From an uncultured Clostridia bacterium (lineage in GTDB: Bacteria > Bacillota > Clostridia > UMGS1883): DNA of 64,000 nt. The stretch is from positions 14,800 to 78,799 of the forward strand of contig CAKSFM010000014.1 of the NCBI GenBank assembly GCA_934454525.1, read 5' to 3'. The notes below the pieces were generated by a model that was not told where the DNA came from, did no database searches, and saw only the letters and a program-made list of their open reading frames with translations. Below, piece by piece: positions 1 to 8,640 of the stretch; the stretch's first letter is position 1; every line of letters starts with the position of its first letter. The position numbers and the translations under genes were made by a program.

Positions 1-720
1 CGCGCCGTTTTTGACAGCTTTGCAGAGGGGCAGATTTCAAAAAACGAGGCGGAAAGGCTGCTTGCTTTCTGCAATAATGCCGGACCGCTGTTTGTTATCG
101 GAACAGTTGGCATAGGCTTCTTTTCGGATGTGCGCGCCGGCGCTGCGCTTTACATAATGCTCGTGATAAGCTCACTCATCTGCGCGGCAATCGCGGGAGG
201 AGAGGGCGAATGTAAAACGCTGCGCGAAGAGTGGGAATTTTACAGAAAAAATAAGCCGCCGGCAGGCAGGCTTATATCCGATTGTGCCGTTTCAAGCGCG
301 TGTGCAATGGGCACGGTATGCGTTTTTGTGATAACATTCAGCGCGGTTATAAATCTTCTCCCGACAGATAATGCCATTCCGGCAGGCATTATTGAGGTCA
401 CCTGCGGACTGCGTGAGCTTTCACGCGGAGGAGCATCGGCGCTCCCGGCAGCGGCAGCGCTGCTTTCATGGGGAGGACTGAGCGTCCATTTTCAGGCGTC
501 AGCATTATGCGGCGGAAAATTTTCGATGAAAAAATATTATATCGGACGGGTGTTCATGGCAATTGTCAGTTTCACACTAATGTATATTTACTGCTGCGAC
601 ACATATGTTTTTGCGCTTGCACTGACCGTGATTTCCGCCGTTTTGATTTGCAAAGGAATTATTGGAGTTTACCGAGCACAGCCTCGGCAGTCCGCAGTCC
701 GTCAACGGCAGCGCTCATAA
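1..720 (+). CDS. ylbJ: Sporulation integral membrane protein YlbJ (C-terminal part, 5' end outside window)
   Basis: The open frame is already running at base 1 and ends at TAA 718-720, so only the last 239 residues are visible. The stretch FCNNAGPLFVIGTVG (about residues 23-37 of the visible part) is characteristic of the YlbJ / nucleoside-recognition (Gate) family, and a second conserved patch, EVTCGLRELS, follows later. Several hydrophobic helices are evident. YlbJ is a mother-cell membrane protein of sporulating Firmicutes needed for spore cortex and heat resistance (family knowledge); its exact transport role is unknown. The last 62 bases overlap the end of the convergent flavoprotein gene. 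SpmA/SpmB at 61.5-62.6 kb belong to a related membrane family. Confidence 0.85.
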   Translation, partial: RAVFDSFAEGQISKNEAERLLAFCNNAGPLFVIGTVGIGFFSDVRAGAALYIMLVISSLICAAIAGGEGECKTLREEWEFYRKNKPPAGRLISDCAVSSACAMGTVCVFVITFSAVINLLPTDNAIPAGIIEVTCGLRELSRGGASALPAAAALLSWGGLSVHFQASALCGGKFSMKKYYIGRVFMAIVSFTLMYIYCCDTYVFALALTVISAVLICKGIIGVYRAQPRQSAVRQRQRS

Positions 721-2221
721 TTCCGCCGGCATAGCCTGCACCCTCGCCGCATGGATATATTCCGCGCACTGCCGACTGCATATCATCGCCGCGAAGAATC
801 CGCACAGGGGAGGAGGAGCGGCTTTCAACCGCGGTTAAAACCGCGTCGTCCATGGCAAAGCCGCGGATTTTGCCGTCAATTCCCAGAAGTCCGCGGCGCA
901 GCGCATGGGTGACGAAGTCCGGAAAAAGCTTTCCGATTTGAGAAAAACGAACGCCTATGGGATATGTCGGTTCAACTTTTCCGAGCGCCGATGTTTTCTG
1001 ACCGCGAAGAAAATCGGCAACCGTCTGAACGGGAGCACTGTAATCTCCGCCGCCCATATAAAAAGCAGCTTTTTCAAGCTTGCGCTGAAAGTGCATACCG
1101 GCAAAAATGTCATTGCCATCAAAATCTGTCGGCAAAATACTGACGAGCACAGCGCTGTTTGCGTTTTCTCCGTCACGCGCAAGATTGCTCATTCCGTTTG
1201 TGACAACGCCGCTCTGTTCGCTTGCCGCGGCAACAACACTGCCCCCGGGACACATACAGAAGGTATATACTCCGCGCCCGTCCGGCAGATGAACCGCAGC
1301 CTTGTAATCAGCCGGCGGCAGCAGCGGTGCAAATTTGTGATAAAGCGCGTCATTGATAAAGGATTGGGGGTGTTCAATCCGGACGCCGACGGAAAAGCTC
1401 TTTCTTTCCATCGGCAGTCCGCGGCTGTGAAGCATTTCAAATGTGTCACGCGCGCTATGCCCGACTGCAAGGATAAGCGTGTCGGTTTCAATTATGCCGC
1501 CCGCGGTTTTCACTGCGCGGACAGCGCCTTTTTCGATAATAATATCATCAAGCCTGCACGAAAACAGGAACTCACCGCCGAGCGATATTATTTTTTTGCG
1601 GAGATTTGTTATAACAATACGAAGCCGGTCTGTTCCGATATGCGGCTTGCCATCGCGCAAAATCTCTTCCGGTGCGCCGCAGCCGACAAATTCATCAAGC
1701 ACCTTGCGGATGCGCCCGTCCTTTATTCCGGTATTGAGCTTGCCGTCCGAAAAAGTGCCTGCGCCGCCCTCCCCGAACTGGATGTTACACTCCGTGTCGA
1801 GCAGCCTTTGACTGAAAAAGGCATTTATCTTTTCAACGCGCTTATCTACCGTCAGACCGCGCTCCAGTATTATAGGGCGCGCGCCGCAGCTTGCAAGCAC
1901 AAGCGCGGCAAAAAGTCCGCACGGACCTGCGCCGACAACCACCGGGCGCTTTTCAAGGCGCGAAACCGGCGGATATTCGTACTCGTATTTTCTGTACGGC
2001 ATAATGCCGCCGATTCCCGAAAACCGCTGCTCGCCGCGCAGCTTGACAGCCGCACAGACGGAGCGGCAGACTGCGCTGCGGCGGTGCGCGTCAACGGAAT
2101 CCTTTATGACGGAAACGGACAGAATGTCATAATCGCCGATTCCGAGTTTTTTCTTAACGGCTGTACGGATATCCTCCTCCGTGTATTTAATCGGTAATTT
2201 CAAGTCGTTGATTCTAAGCAT
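659..2221 (-). CDS. NAD(P)/FAD-dependent dehydrogenase (COG2509-type)
   Basis: This 520-residue flavoprotein has an N-terminal extension of about 90 residues typical of the COG2509 'uncharacterised FAD-dependent dehydrogenase' family. A Rossmann dinucleotide site GAGPCG follows at about residues 97-102, and a C-terminal FAD motif (CGEGAGYAGGI) near residue 490. The start ATG at 2221 follows AGAGGG about 6 bases upstream. Substrate is unknown; a redox role in the cytoplasm is inferred. It is the last gene of the leftward run der-plsY-gpsA-BaiN-like-this gene, 73 bp after its neighbour, and its 3' end overlaps ylbJ tail-to-tail by 62 bp. Confidence 0.85.
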   Translation of the reverse strand: MLRINDLKLPIKYTEEDIRTAVKKKLGIGDYDILSVSVIKDSVDAHRRSAVCRSVCAAVKLRGEQRFSGIGGIMPYRKYEYEYPPVSRLEKRPVVVGAGPCGLFAALVLASCGARPIILERGLTVDKRVEKINAFFSQRLLDTECNIQFGEGGAGTFSDGKLNTGIKDGRIRKVLDEFVGCGAPEEILRDGKPHIGTDRLRIVITNLRKKIISLGGEFLFSCRLDDIIIEKGAVRAVKTAGGIIETDTLILAVGHSARDTFEMLHSRGLPMERKSFSVGVRIEHPQSFINDALYHKFAPLLPPADYKAAVHLPDGRGVYTFCMCPGGSVVAAASEQSGVVTNGMSNLARDGENANSAVLVSILPTDFDGNDIFAGMHFQRKLEKAAFYMGGGDYSAPVQTVADFLRGQKTSALGKVEPTYPIGVRFSQIGKLFPDFVTHALRRGLLGIDGKIRGFAMDDAVLTAVESRSSSPVRILRGDDMQSAVRGIYPCGEGAGYAGGIMSAAVDGLRTAEAVLGKLQ

Positions 2222-2294
2222 ACAATCCCTCTTTTATTATAGCTGAAAGAGAATAATCCGAATCCGCCCGAAAAGGCATAATTTCAGCTTGTTA

Positions 2295-3476
2295 TCATTG
2301 ACGGACGCAGGCATTTCCGGCAATGAAACCGGTGAGCCATGCCCAGTGCAGATTATATCCGCCGCAAAGACCGGCGCAGTCAAGCGCTTCGCCGGTGCAG
2401 AAAATGCCCCGGCATTTCTTTGATTCAAGCGTTGACGGGTGAAATTCAGAAAGCTCTGCGCCGCCGCGCGTTGTCTGTGCATTTGAAAATCCGCAGGTGT
2501 CAACGGCAGTGAAATTAAGAAATTTCATTGTTTGCGCAATGAGCGCAAGTTCACTGCTTTGCAGCTGGCCGCATAATTTATGCGGCGGAATTTTGCAGCG
2601 GCTGAGAATATAGCGAAAAAGCGATTTATGGATAACACCGGTCATAAAGTCTTCGGCGGCGCGGCTTTGGAGCATGACAGCGCGGACTGTAAGTTCATTT
2701 TGCAGTTCCGAAAGCTCCGTTTCGGGAATAAGGTCAAGCGAAACGCACATATCTTTGCCGTTAAACATCGATGAAAGCTGCATAACGGCTATGCCCGAAA
2801 GTCCGTAATCGGTGAACTGTACCTCGCCCTGCTCACAGCACCCGTTCACCGAAACGGTGCAGCCGGCGCGGATTCCTTTAAGCTGAGCAGTGCTTTCGCG
2901 CGTTTTGAGCGGAACAAGCATGGGGTGCGGCGCATGAATCGTATGTCCAAAGGATTTCAGCAGATCAAAAGCATTTCCGTCCGTGCCGAACATCGGAGCG
3001 GCAGAACCGCCGCAGGCAATTATAACGCGGTCAAAGCTTTCGCCGAGTATGCGAAAGCTGTTTTTTTCTGTTTTCCCGGGGCGGATTTCCTTAACAAATG
3101 AATTTGTTTTTATTTTAACGCCGAGGCGCTCTGCTTCAAAGCGCAGTGCGTCCGAAACTGCGGCAGCTCTCCTGCTGCGCGGATAAATGCGCCCGTCCTC
3201 AGAAATAAACGGAATCCCGAGCGAAGCGAAAAATTCACTTTCATCATGTGCGGAAAAACGGCGCAGCAACCCCTCTGCCGCTTTCGGGGAGGAGGTTATA
3301 TAGTGCTTTGCCGAAATGTCCTCATTTGACAGATTGCATCTGCCGTTGCCGGTTGCAAGCAGCTTTTTTAAAATTCTGTCACTGCGCTCAAAAACGGTGA
3401 CATGTTCACCGTTTCGCGCCGAAAAAACGGCGGCGGTCATTCCCGATGCTCCGCCGCCGATAATTGCAGTTTTCAA
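2295..3476 (-). CDS. BaiN/HI0933-family NAD(P)/FAD-dependent oxidoreductase
   Basis: The 393-residue protein begins MKTAIIGGGASGMTAA, a dinucleotide-binding GxGxxG at residues 7-12, and carries ATGNGRCNLSN (about 42-52), the signature of the HI0933/BaiN-like family. The C-terminal FAD motif FCTGEALDCAGLCGGYNL lies near residue 365. Some relatives in gut Clostridia reduce bile-acid intermediates, but most of this family has no proven substrate, so no specific reaction is assigned. The start is a TTG overlapping the gpsA stop by 4 bp (TTGA), which implies translational coupling to gpsA. Confidence 0.88.
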   Translation of the reverse strand: MKTAIIGGGASGMTAAVFSARNGEHVTVFERSDRILKKLLATGNGRCNLSNEDISAKHYITSSPKAAEGLLRRFSAHDESEFFASLGIPFISEDGRIYPRSRRAAAVSDALRFEAERLGVKIKTNSFVKEIRPGKTEKNSFRILGESFDRVIIACGGSAAPMFGTDGNAFDLLKSFGHTIHAPHPMLVPLKTRESTAQLKGIRAGCTVSVNGCCEQGEVQFTDYGLSGIAVMQLSSMFNGKDMCVSLDLIPETELSELQNELTVRAVMLQSRAAEDFMTGVIHKSLFRYILSRCKIPPHKLCGQLQSSELALIAQTMKFLNFTAVDTCGFSNAQTTRGGAELSEFHPSTLESKKCRGIFCTGEALDCAGLCGGYNLHWAWLTGFIAGNACVRQ

Positions 3477-4471
3477 AGTATATCAGCCTCGCTTTTGCGG
3501 TCACGCGTCATCAGCATATTAACTGCCGTGCGCGGATCGGTTCCGTTAAACAAAACGTTGTATGCCGCTTCGGTTATCGGCATTTCAACGTTGTGTTTCC
3601 GTGAAAGTGCATATGCTGCGCGCGTTGCGTCAACGCCTTCAACCGTCATATGAACCTCACGCAGCGCTTCATCAAGGGTTTTTCCCTTGCCGATAAGTAT
3701 TCCGGCACGGCGGTTGCGGCTGTGCATTGATGTGCACGTTACAATAAGGTCGCCGACGCCGCTGAGTCCGGAAAAGGTTTTCTCATTTGCGCCGAGCTTC
3801 ATGCCGAGTCTTGCAATTTCATGCAGGCCGCGCGTCATCAGCGCTGCTTTGGTGTTATCTCCGTACCCGAGTCCGTCAGTGATGCCGGCGCAGAGGGCAA
3901 TAACGTTTTTGAGCGCTCCACCGAATTCAACTCCGCATATGTCCGGGTTTGTATACACGCGGAATGTGCCTGACATGAATATTAACTGAAGCTTTTCTGC
4001 CTCCTCCGCTGATTTGCATGCGATAACATTCGTTGTCGGAATACCGCGCGCAACCTCCTCCGCATGCGACGGACCGCTCATAACCGCGATTGTGGAATCG
4101 GGCATTTCCTGCTCGAAAACCTCACTCAGGCGGCAGCCCGTTTCCTCGTCAAAACCCTTTGAAAGGTTGACAACGGTTTTGCCGTTTCCCTTGCGGCTGA
4201 GCTTTTTCGCAGTTGCGCGGACAGCCTTTGACGGAACAACCGACACAAGCACCTCGCCGTATTCCGCTGCAAAATCAATATCACTTGTAAATGTTATGTC
4301 AGCGTTTCCGAAAGGCACCCCGGGGAGAAACTCCTTGTTTTCCCTGTCCTTTTCAAGGCGCGCACGTTCCTCTTCAAGATATGACCACAGGCAGACGCTG
4401 TGCCCGTTGCGGCAGAGCAGAAGTGCCGCAGCGGTTCCCCAGCCGCCGCTCCCGATTACAGATATTTTCAC
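3473..4471 (-). CDS. gpsA: Glycerol-3-phosphate dehydrogenase [NAD(P)+]
   Basis: GpsA reduces dihydroxyacetone phosphate to sn-glycerol-3-phosphate, the backbone for phospholipid synthesis. The N-terminus KISVIGSGGWGTA has the GxGxxG nucleotide site. AVMSGPSHAEEV, ECGGALKN-like FGGALKNVIA and GLSGVGDLIVTC are family motifs, the last two around the catalytic lysine and the C-terminal domain. I choose GTG at 4471 as start because AAAGGA lies 8 bases upstream; a longer in-frame ORF to 4504 has no ribosome site. The gene follows plsY, which uses its product, in one leftward operon, and its stop overlaps the next gene. Confidence 0.95.
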   Translation of the reverse strand: MKISVIGSGGWGTAAALLLCRNGHSVCLWSYLEEERARLEKDRENKEFLPGVPFGNADITFTSDIDFAAEYGEVLVSVVPSKAVRATAKKLSRKGNGKTVVNLSKGFDEETGCRLSEVFEQEMPDSTIAVMSGPSHAEEVARGIPTTNVIACKSAEEAEKLQLIFMSGTFRVYTNPDICGVEFGGALKNVIALCAGITDGLGYGDNTKAALMTRGLHEIARLGMKLGANEKTFSGLSGVGDLIVTCTSMHSRNRRAGILIGKGKTLDEALREVHMTVEGVDATRAAYALSRKHNVEMPITEAAYNVLFNGTDPRTAVNMLMTRDRKSEADIL

Positions 4472-4484
4472 AGAAATCATCCTT

Positions 4485-5081
4485 TCATGCAGATTTATGC
4501 CCAAGCTTGTTTTCAGTTCCGAGAATAAGGCGCGAGATGTTGGCGTGATGGCGGATTATGCAAAGTGCACCCATCACAGTGCACATAATTGTAAATTCAT
4601 CAAGCGCCCTGTCGAACACAAACGAAAATATAATAACGGCAGCCGAAGCTGCAATTGATGAAAGCGAAACATAGCGGCTTATGATAAGAACAAGTGCAAA
4701 AACCGCAAGCGCACAAAGTGCAACGCGCACATCGAGCGCAAGAATAACGGCGAAGCTTGTTGCAACGCCTTTTCCGCCGGAAAAACCGTAGTAAACCGGA
4801 AAGTTATGCCCCAAAACAGCGCCGAGCGCCGCGGCACACTGCGCTGCCTCCGAACGGAAGATTAAGCGCGCAAGAATAACGGCGAAAACGCCTTTTAGAA
4901 TATCAAGCGTGAAAACAAGCGCCGCGCTTCCTTTTCCGTAAACGCGCAGAACATTTGTCGAGCCTGCATTGCCGCTGCCATGGCGGCGGATGTCATCGCC
5001 GCGCAGCCTGGAATACACAATCGCAAAATTCAGCGAGCCGATAAGGTATCCGAAGATAAGGCAGATGATCGGATTAATCAT
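4485..5081 (-). CDS. plsY: Glycerol-3-phosphate acyltransferase PlsY
   Basis: PlsY transfers the acyl group of acyl-phosphate to glycerol-3-phosphate, the first committed step of phosphatidic acid synthesis, in the cytoplasmic membrane. Family motifs are visible: GYLIGSLNFA near the N-terminus, RxxGSGNAGSTN (about residues 33-45, here as RRHGSGNAGSTN) and the glycine-rich GFSGGKGVATS. Multiple membrane helices are evident. Length about 198 residues is normal. The start is ATG 5081 after AAAGGAG 11 bases upstream, overlapping the der stop by 8 bp. gpsA, which makes its substrate, follows immediately. Confidence 0.95.
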   Translation of the reverse strand: MINPIICLIFGYLIGSLNFAIVYSRLRGDDIRRHGSGNAGSTNVLRVYGKGSAALVFTLDILKGVFAVILARLIFRSEAAQCAAALGAVLGHNFPVYYGFSGGKGVATSFAVILALDVRVALCALAVFALVLIISRYVSLSSIAASAAVIIFSFVFDRALDEFTIMCTVMGALCIIRHHANISRLILGTENKLGHKSA

Positions 5082-6402
5082 TTCCGTTTTTGCTCCTTTC
5101 GCGCACAATGAATCTCAGCGGAACGGAATCAAGTCCGAAGCTTTCGCGCACACAGTTTTCAATATACCTGATATAGCTGAAGTGCGCAAGCTCGCTGTCA
5201 TTGACAAAAATAACGAATGTCGGCGGCTTTACGGCTGCCTGCGTCATATAATAAAGCTTAAGGCGCTTGCCTTTGTCACTCGGCGGCTGCACACGCATTG
5301 TAGCTTCCGCAAGCACATCGTTCAGCACTCCTGTGCGAAGCCGTGTTGCGCTTTGATTCGTCACAAGCGTCACAAGGTCAAAAATCTTATCCACGCGCTG
5401 CCCCGTAAGCGCAGAAATAAAAAGAATCGGAGCATACGTCATATAACTGAGCGTGTCACGCACCTGCTGAGTGAATTTGTATATGGATTTATCGTCCTTT
5501 TCGACAGCGTCCCATTTGTTAACGCAAACGATTGCCGCCTTGCCCTCTTCATGGGCATACCCGGCAATTTTTGCATCCTGCTCCGTTATTCCGACGGTTG
5601 CATCAATCATGATTATGCAAACATCGCAGCGTTCAACTGCGCCGACTGAGCGGATAACGCTGAATTTCTCAATCGCATCGTTAACTTTGCCGCGGCGGCG
5701 GATGCCTGCCGTATCGATAAGCGTGTATTTTACGCCGTCACGCTCATACTGCGTATCAATTGCGTCACGCGTTGTTCCTGCAATATCGGAAACGATAACG
5801 CGGTTTTCACCCAAAATCTTGTTTACAAGCGAGCTTTTGCCGGCATTCGGCTTGCCGACGATTGCAATTTTAACGGAATCGTCAGTCTCCTCCTCGCTTT
5901 CATCGGGGAAGTGCTTTGCACATTCTTCCAAAACGTCACCCACGCCCATTTTATGAAGCGATGAAATCGCGAAAACGTTTTCAAGACCAAGGTTGTAAAA
6001 CTCGTAAAATTCAAGCGGCGGTTCACCGGGTGTGTCAGCCTTATTCACCGTCAGCACAATCGGTTTTCCGGATTTTTGCAGCATGGTGCAAACCTCGCGG
6101 TCGGCGGCTGTAAGTCCGTCGCGCACATCTGTCATAAAAATTATGACATCAGCCATGTCAATTGCAAGCTCTGCCTGCAGCCGCATCTGTTCGGGAATTA
6201 TTTCCTTTGAATATGGTTCAATGCCGCCTGTATCTATAAGCGTGAAAAGCCTTCCGCACCATTCGCCCTCCGCATAAATGCGGTCACGGGTAACGCCCGG
6301 AGTATCCTCAACGATTGAAATTCGCCTTCCGGCAATCTGATTAAATAATGTGGATTTTCCCACATTCGGTCTGCCCACGATGGCAATAACCGGTTTGGAC
6401 AT
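5074..6402 (-). CDS. der: Ribosome biogenesis GTPase Der
   Basis: Der (EngA) is an essential GTPase with two tandem G domains acting in 50S subunit assembly. Both P-loops are present: GRPNVGKST (about residues 10-18) and GKPNAGKSS (about 185-193), each with DxxG (DTGGIE, DTAGIR) and NKxD (NKAD, NKWD) motifs, followed by the C-terminal KH-like domain. The 442-residue length is normal. ATG 6402 follows GAAAGGGGC. It is the first gene of the leftward lipid/flavoprotein operon, transcribed from a clear promoter at 6445-6473. Confidence 0.97.
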   Translation of the reverse strand: MSKPVIAIVGRPNVGKSTLFNQIAGRRISIVEDTPGVTRDRIYAEGEWCGRLFTLIDTGGIEPYSKEIIPEQMRLQAELAIDMADVIIFMTDVRDGLTAADREVCTMLQKSGKPIVLTVNKADTPGEPPLEFYEFYNLGLENVFAISSLHKMGVGDVLEECAKHFPDESEEETDDSVKIAIVGKPNAGKSSLVNKILGENRVIVSDIAGTTRDAIDTQYERDGVKYTLIDTAGIRRRGKVNDAIEKFSVIRSVGAVERCDVCIIMIDATVGITEQDAKIAGYAHEEGKAAIVCVNKWDAVEKDDKSIYKFTQQVRDTLSYMTYAPILFISALTGQRVDKIFDLVTLVTNQSATRLRTGVLNDVLAEATMRVQPPSDKGKRLKLYYMTQAAVKPPTFVIFVNDSELAHFSYIRYIENCVRESFGLDSVPLRFIVRERSKNGND

Positions 6403-6444
6403 TGTTTTTGCCCCTTTCCTGATCTGTATAAATAATTCAGAAAA

Positions 6445-6473
6445 ATTATATCATGCTTTCGGAAAAAAATCAA
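6445..6473 (-). promoter_or_regulatory. Sigma-A promoter of the der operon
   Basis: Reading the minus strand, TTGATT (6473-6468) and TATAAT (6450-6445) are separated by exactly 17 bases, about 45 bases upstream of the der start codon. Confidence 0.7.
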
Positions 6474-6642
6474 CAGCCGATACGCAAAAAATCGAGTTCG
6501 GATACTGACATATTTATGACGAAAGAAAATCTTTTTGTATGATATTCACATATTATCACAGGCTTTACATGATGTCAAGCCGTCAGGGAATGTGCTGCTT
6601 CGGGCAGCCGCAAAAAAATCGTACGAAAAAAGCCGCAAACGG

Positions 6643-6671
6643 TTGAAAAAACTTGCAAAACGGTATATAAT
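6643..6671 (+). promoter_or_regulatory. Sigma-A promoter of uvrBA
   Basis: TTGAAA (6643-6648) and TATAAT (6666-6671) are spaced by 17 bases, 29 bases upstream of the uvrB start codon. I looked for a LexA/DinR-type palindrome around it and saw no convincing one. Confidence 0.75.
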
Positions 6672-6699
6672 AAATAAGATACGATCGGAGGCGGTGCGA

Positions 6700-8640
6700 A
6701 TGAATTTTAAACTTGTTTCGGATTACAAGCCGACGGGTGATCAGCCGGAGGCGATTGAGAGCCTTGTGCGCGGAATAGAGCGCGGAGAGCGCGGTCAGAC
6801 GCTTCTGGGCGTTACCGGAAGCGGAAAAACGTTTACAATTGCAAATGCGATTGCGCGCGTTAATAAGCCGACGCTTGTTCTTGCACATAACAAAATTCTT
6901 GCGGCTCAGCTTTGCACGGAGTTTAAGGAGTTTTTTCCCGAAAACGCCGTTGAATATTTTGTGAGCTACTATGATTACTATCAGCCGGAGGCATATATTC
7001 CGTCGAGCGACACATATATAGAAAAGGACGCGCAGATTAACGATGAAATCGACAAGCTGCGCCACAGTGCGACAAGCGCGCTGTTTGAACGGCGCGATGT
7101 TATCGTTGTTGCATCAGTCAGCTGTATATACGGTCTTGGTGATCCGGAGGATTATAAAACGCTTGTGCTGTCGCTGCGGCCGGGTATGCGCAAGGATCGT
7201 GACGAGGCAGTTGCGCGCCTTGTTGAAATGCAGTACGAAAGAAACGATATAAATTTTGTGCGCGGTAAATTCCGTGTGCACGGAGATGTGCTTGAGATTT
7301 TTCCGGTTACAACATCGGAAAATGCGGTGCGCGTTGAATTCTTCGGCGATGAAATTGAAAGGATAAGCGAGATTGACACGCTGACGGGAGAGGTGCTCGG
7401 AACGAGAAGCCACATAGCCATATTCCCGGCTTCGCACTATGTTACAACGCCGGAAAAGAGAGAACGCGCGATAGTTTCAATTCAAAAAGAGCTTGACGAG
7501 CGGCTTGCGGAGCTTAAAGCGCAGGACAAGCTGCTTGAAGCGCAGCGGCTTTCCGAGCGTACGCTTTATGATATTGAAATGATGCGTGAAATCGGGTTTT
7601 GCAGCGGAATAGAAAATTATTCGCGCCATATAAGCGGCAGAGCGCCGGGAAGTGCGCCGTACACGCTTTTGGATTACTTTCCGGACGATTTCCTGCTTGT
7701 GATTGATGAAAGCCATGTCACAATTCCGCAGGTGCGCGCGATGTATGCCGGGGACAGAAGCCGCAAAAAGAGCCTTATCGATTACGGCTTCCGCCTGCCA
7801 TCGGCATACGACAACAGACCGCTGAATTTTGAAGAATTTGAGCAGCGGATAAATCAGGTGATATTCGTGAGCGCAACCCCGGCGGATTACGAAAAGGAAC
7901 ATTCCGAAAGCGTGGCGCAGCAGGTTATCCGCCCGACCGGACTTCTTGACCCGCAGGTGTTTGTGCGCCCGATAAAAGGTCAGATTGACGATTTGCTGAC
8001 GGAAATTTATGCGCGGACGGACAAGCATGAACGTGTTCTTGTCACAACGCTGACAAAGAAAATGGCTGAGGATCTGACGGACTATCTCAGAACAATGGGC
8101 GTTAAGGTGAAATATATGCATTCCGATGTTGAAACGATTGAGCGAATGGAAATCGTGCGCGATTTGCGGCTCGGAGTGTTCGATGTGCTTGTCGGGATAA
8201 ATCTTCTGCGTGAAGGATTGGACATTCCGGAGGTGTCGCTCGTGGCAATTCTCGATGCTGACAAGGAGGGCTTTCTCCGCAGTGAAACCTCGCTGATTCA
8301 GACAATCGGCAGAACTGCGCGAAACGTTAACGGGCAGGTTATCATGTATGCCGACACGGTTACGGAATCCATGCGCCGCGCCATCGATGAAACAGAGCGC
8401 CGCCGCGCCATTCAGCAGCGGTACAACGAGGAGCACGGAATAACGCCGAAAGGCATTGTTAAAAACATCGGCGATGTGATTGCGGCAACGCATGAGGAAG
8501 AGGAAGAAAAGACGGTAAACAACGCGGAAAAGGTTCTTATAAAGCTTGAGGACGAAATGCGCCGTGCGGCGGACGAGCTCCGCTTTGAGGACGCAGCGAA
8601 AATCCGCGATAAAATAAAGAGGTTAAAGGATAAAATATGA
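6700..8640 (+). CDS. uvrB: Excinuclease ABC subunit B
   Basis: UvrB is the damage-verifying helicase-like subunit of UvrABC nucleotide excision repair. The N-terminus FKLVSDYKPTGDQPEAI is canonical. Walker A is GVTGSGKT (about residues 36-43), the beta-hairpin region YYDYYQPEAYIP follows, the DEAD-like box is VIDESH, and helicase motif VI is QTIGRTARN. The C-terminal UVR domain (LEDEMRRAADELRFEDAA) that binds UvrC is intact. I choose ATG 6700, preceded by GGAGG, rather than the longer ORF starting at 6535, because a good promoter lies between them. Product is 646 residues, normal length. uvrA overlaps the stop by 4 bp. Confidence 0.97.
   Translation: MNFKLVSDYKPTGDQPEAIESLVRGIERGERGQTLLGVTGSGKTFTIANAIARVNKPTLVLAHNKILAAQLCTEFKEFFPENAVEYFVSYYDYYQPEAYIPSSDTYIEKDAQINDEIDKLRHSATSALFERRDVIVVASVSCIYGLGDPEDYKTLVLSLRPGMRKDRDEAVARLVEMQYERNDINFVRGKFRVHGDVLEIFPVTTSENAVRVEFFGDEIERISEIDTLTGEVLGTRSHIAIFPASHYVTTPEKRERAIVSIQKELDERLAELKAQDKLLEAQRLSERTLYDIEMMREIGFCSGIENYSRHISGRAPGSAPYTLLDYFPDDFLLVIDESHVTIPQVRAMYAGDRSRKKSLIDYGFRLPSAYDNRPLNFEEFEQRINQVIFVSATPADYEKEHSESVAQQVIRPTGLLDPQVFVRPIKGQIDDLLTEIYARTDKHERVLVTTLTKKMAEDLTDYLRTMGVKVKYMHSDVETIERMEIVRDLRLGVFDVLVGINLLREGLDIPEVSLVAILDADKEGFLRSETSLIQTIGRTARNVNGQVIMYADTVTESMRRAIDETERRRAIQQRYNEEHGITPKGIVKNIGDVIAATHEEEEEKTVNNAEKVLIKLEDEMRRAADELRFEDAAKIRDKIKRLKDKI

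Noticed and set aside
905..2197. Long plus-strand ORF of 430 codons
   Set aside because: It is antisense to the clear COG2509 flavoprotein, has a composition typical of shadow frames (many Cys/Arg/His) and no ribosome site or family motif.
7477..8493. Long minus-strand ORF of 338 codons
   Set aside because: It is antisense to the conserved core of uvrB and shows no motif of its own.
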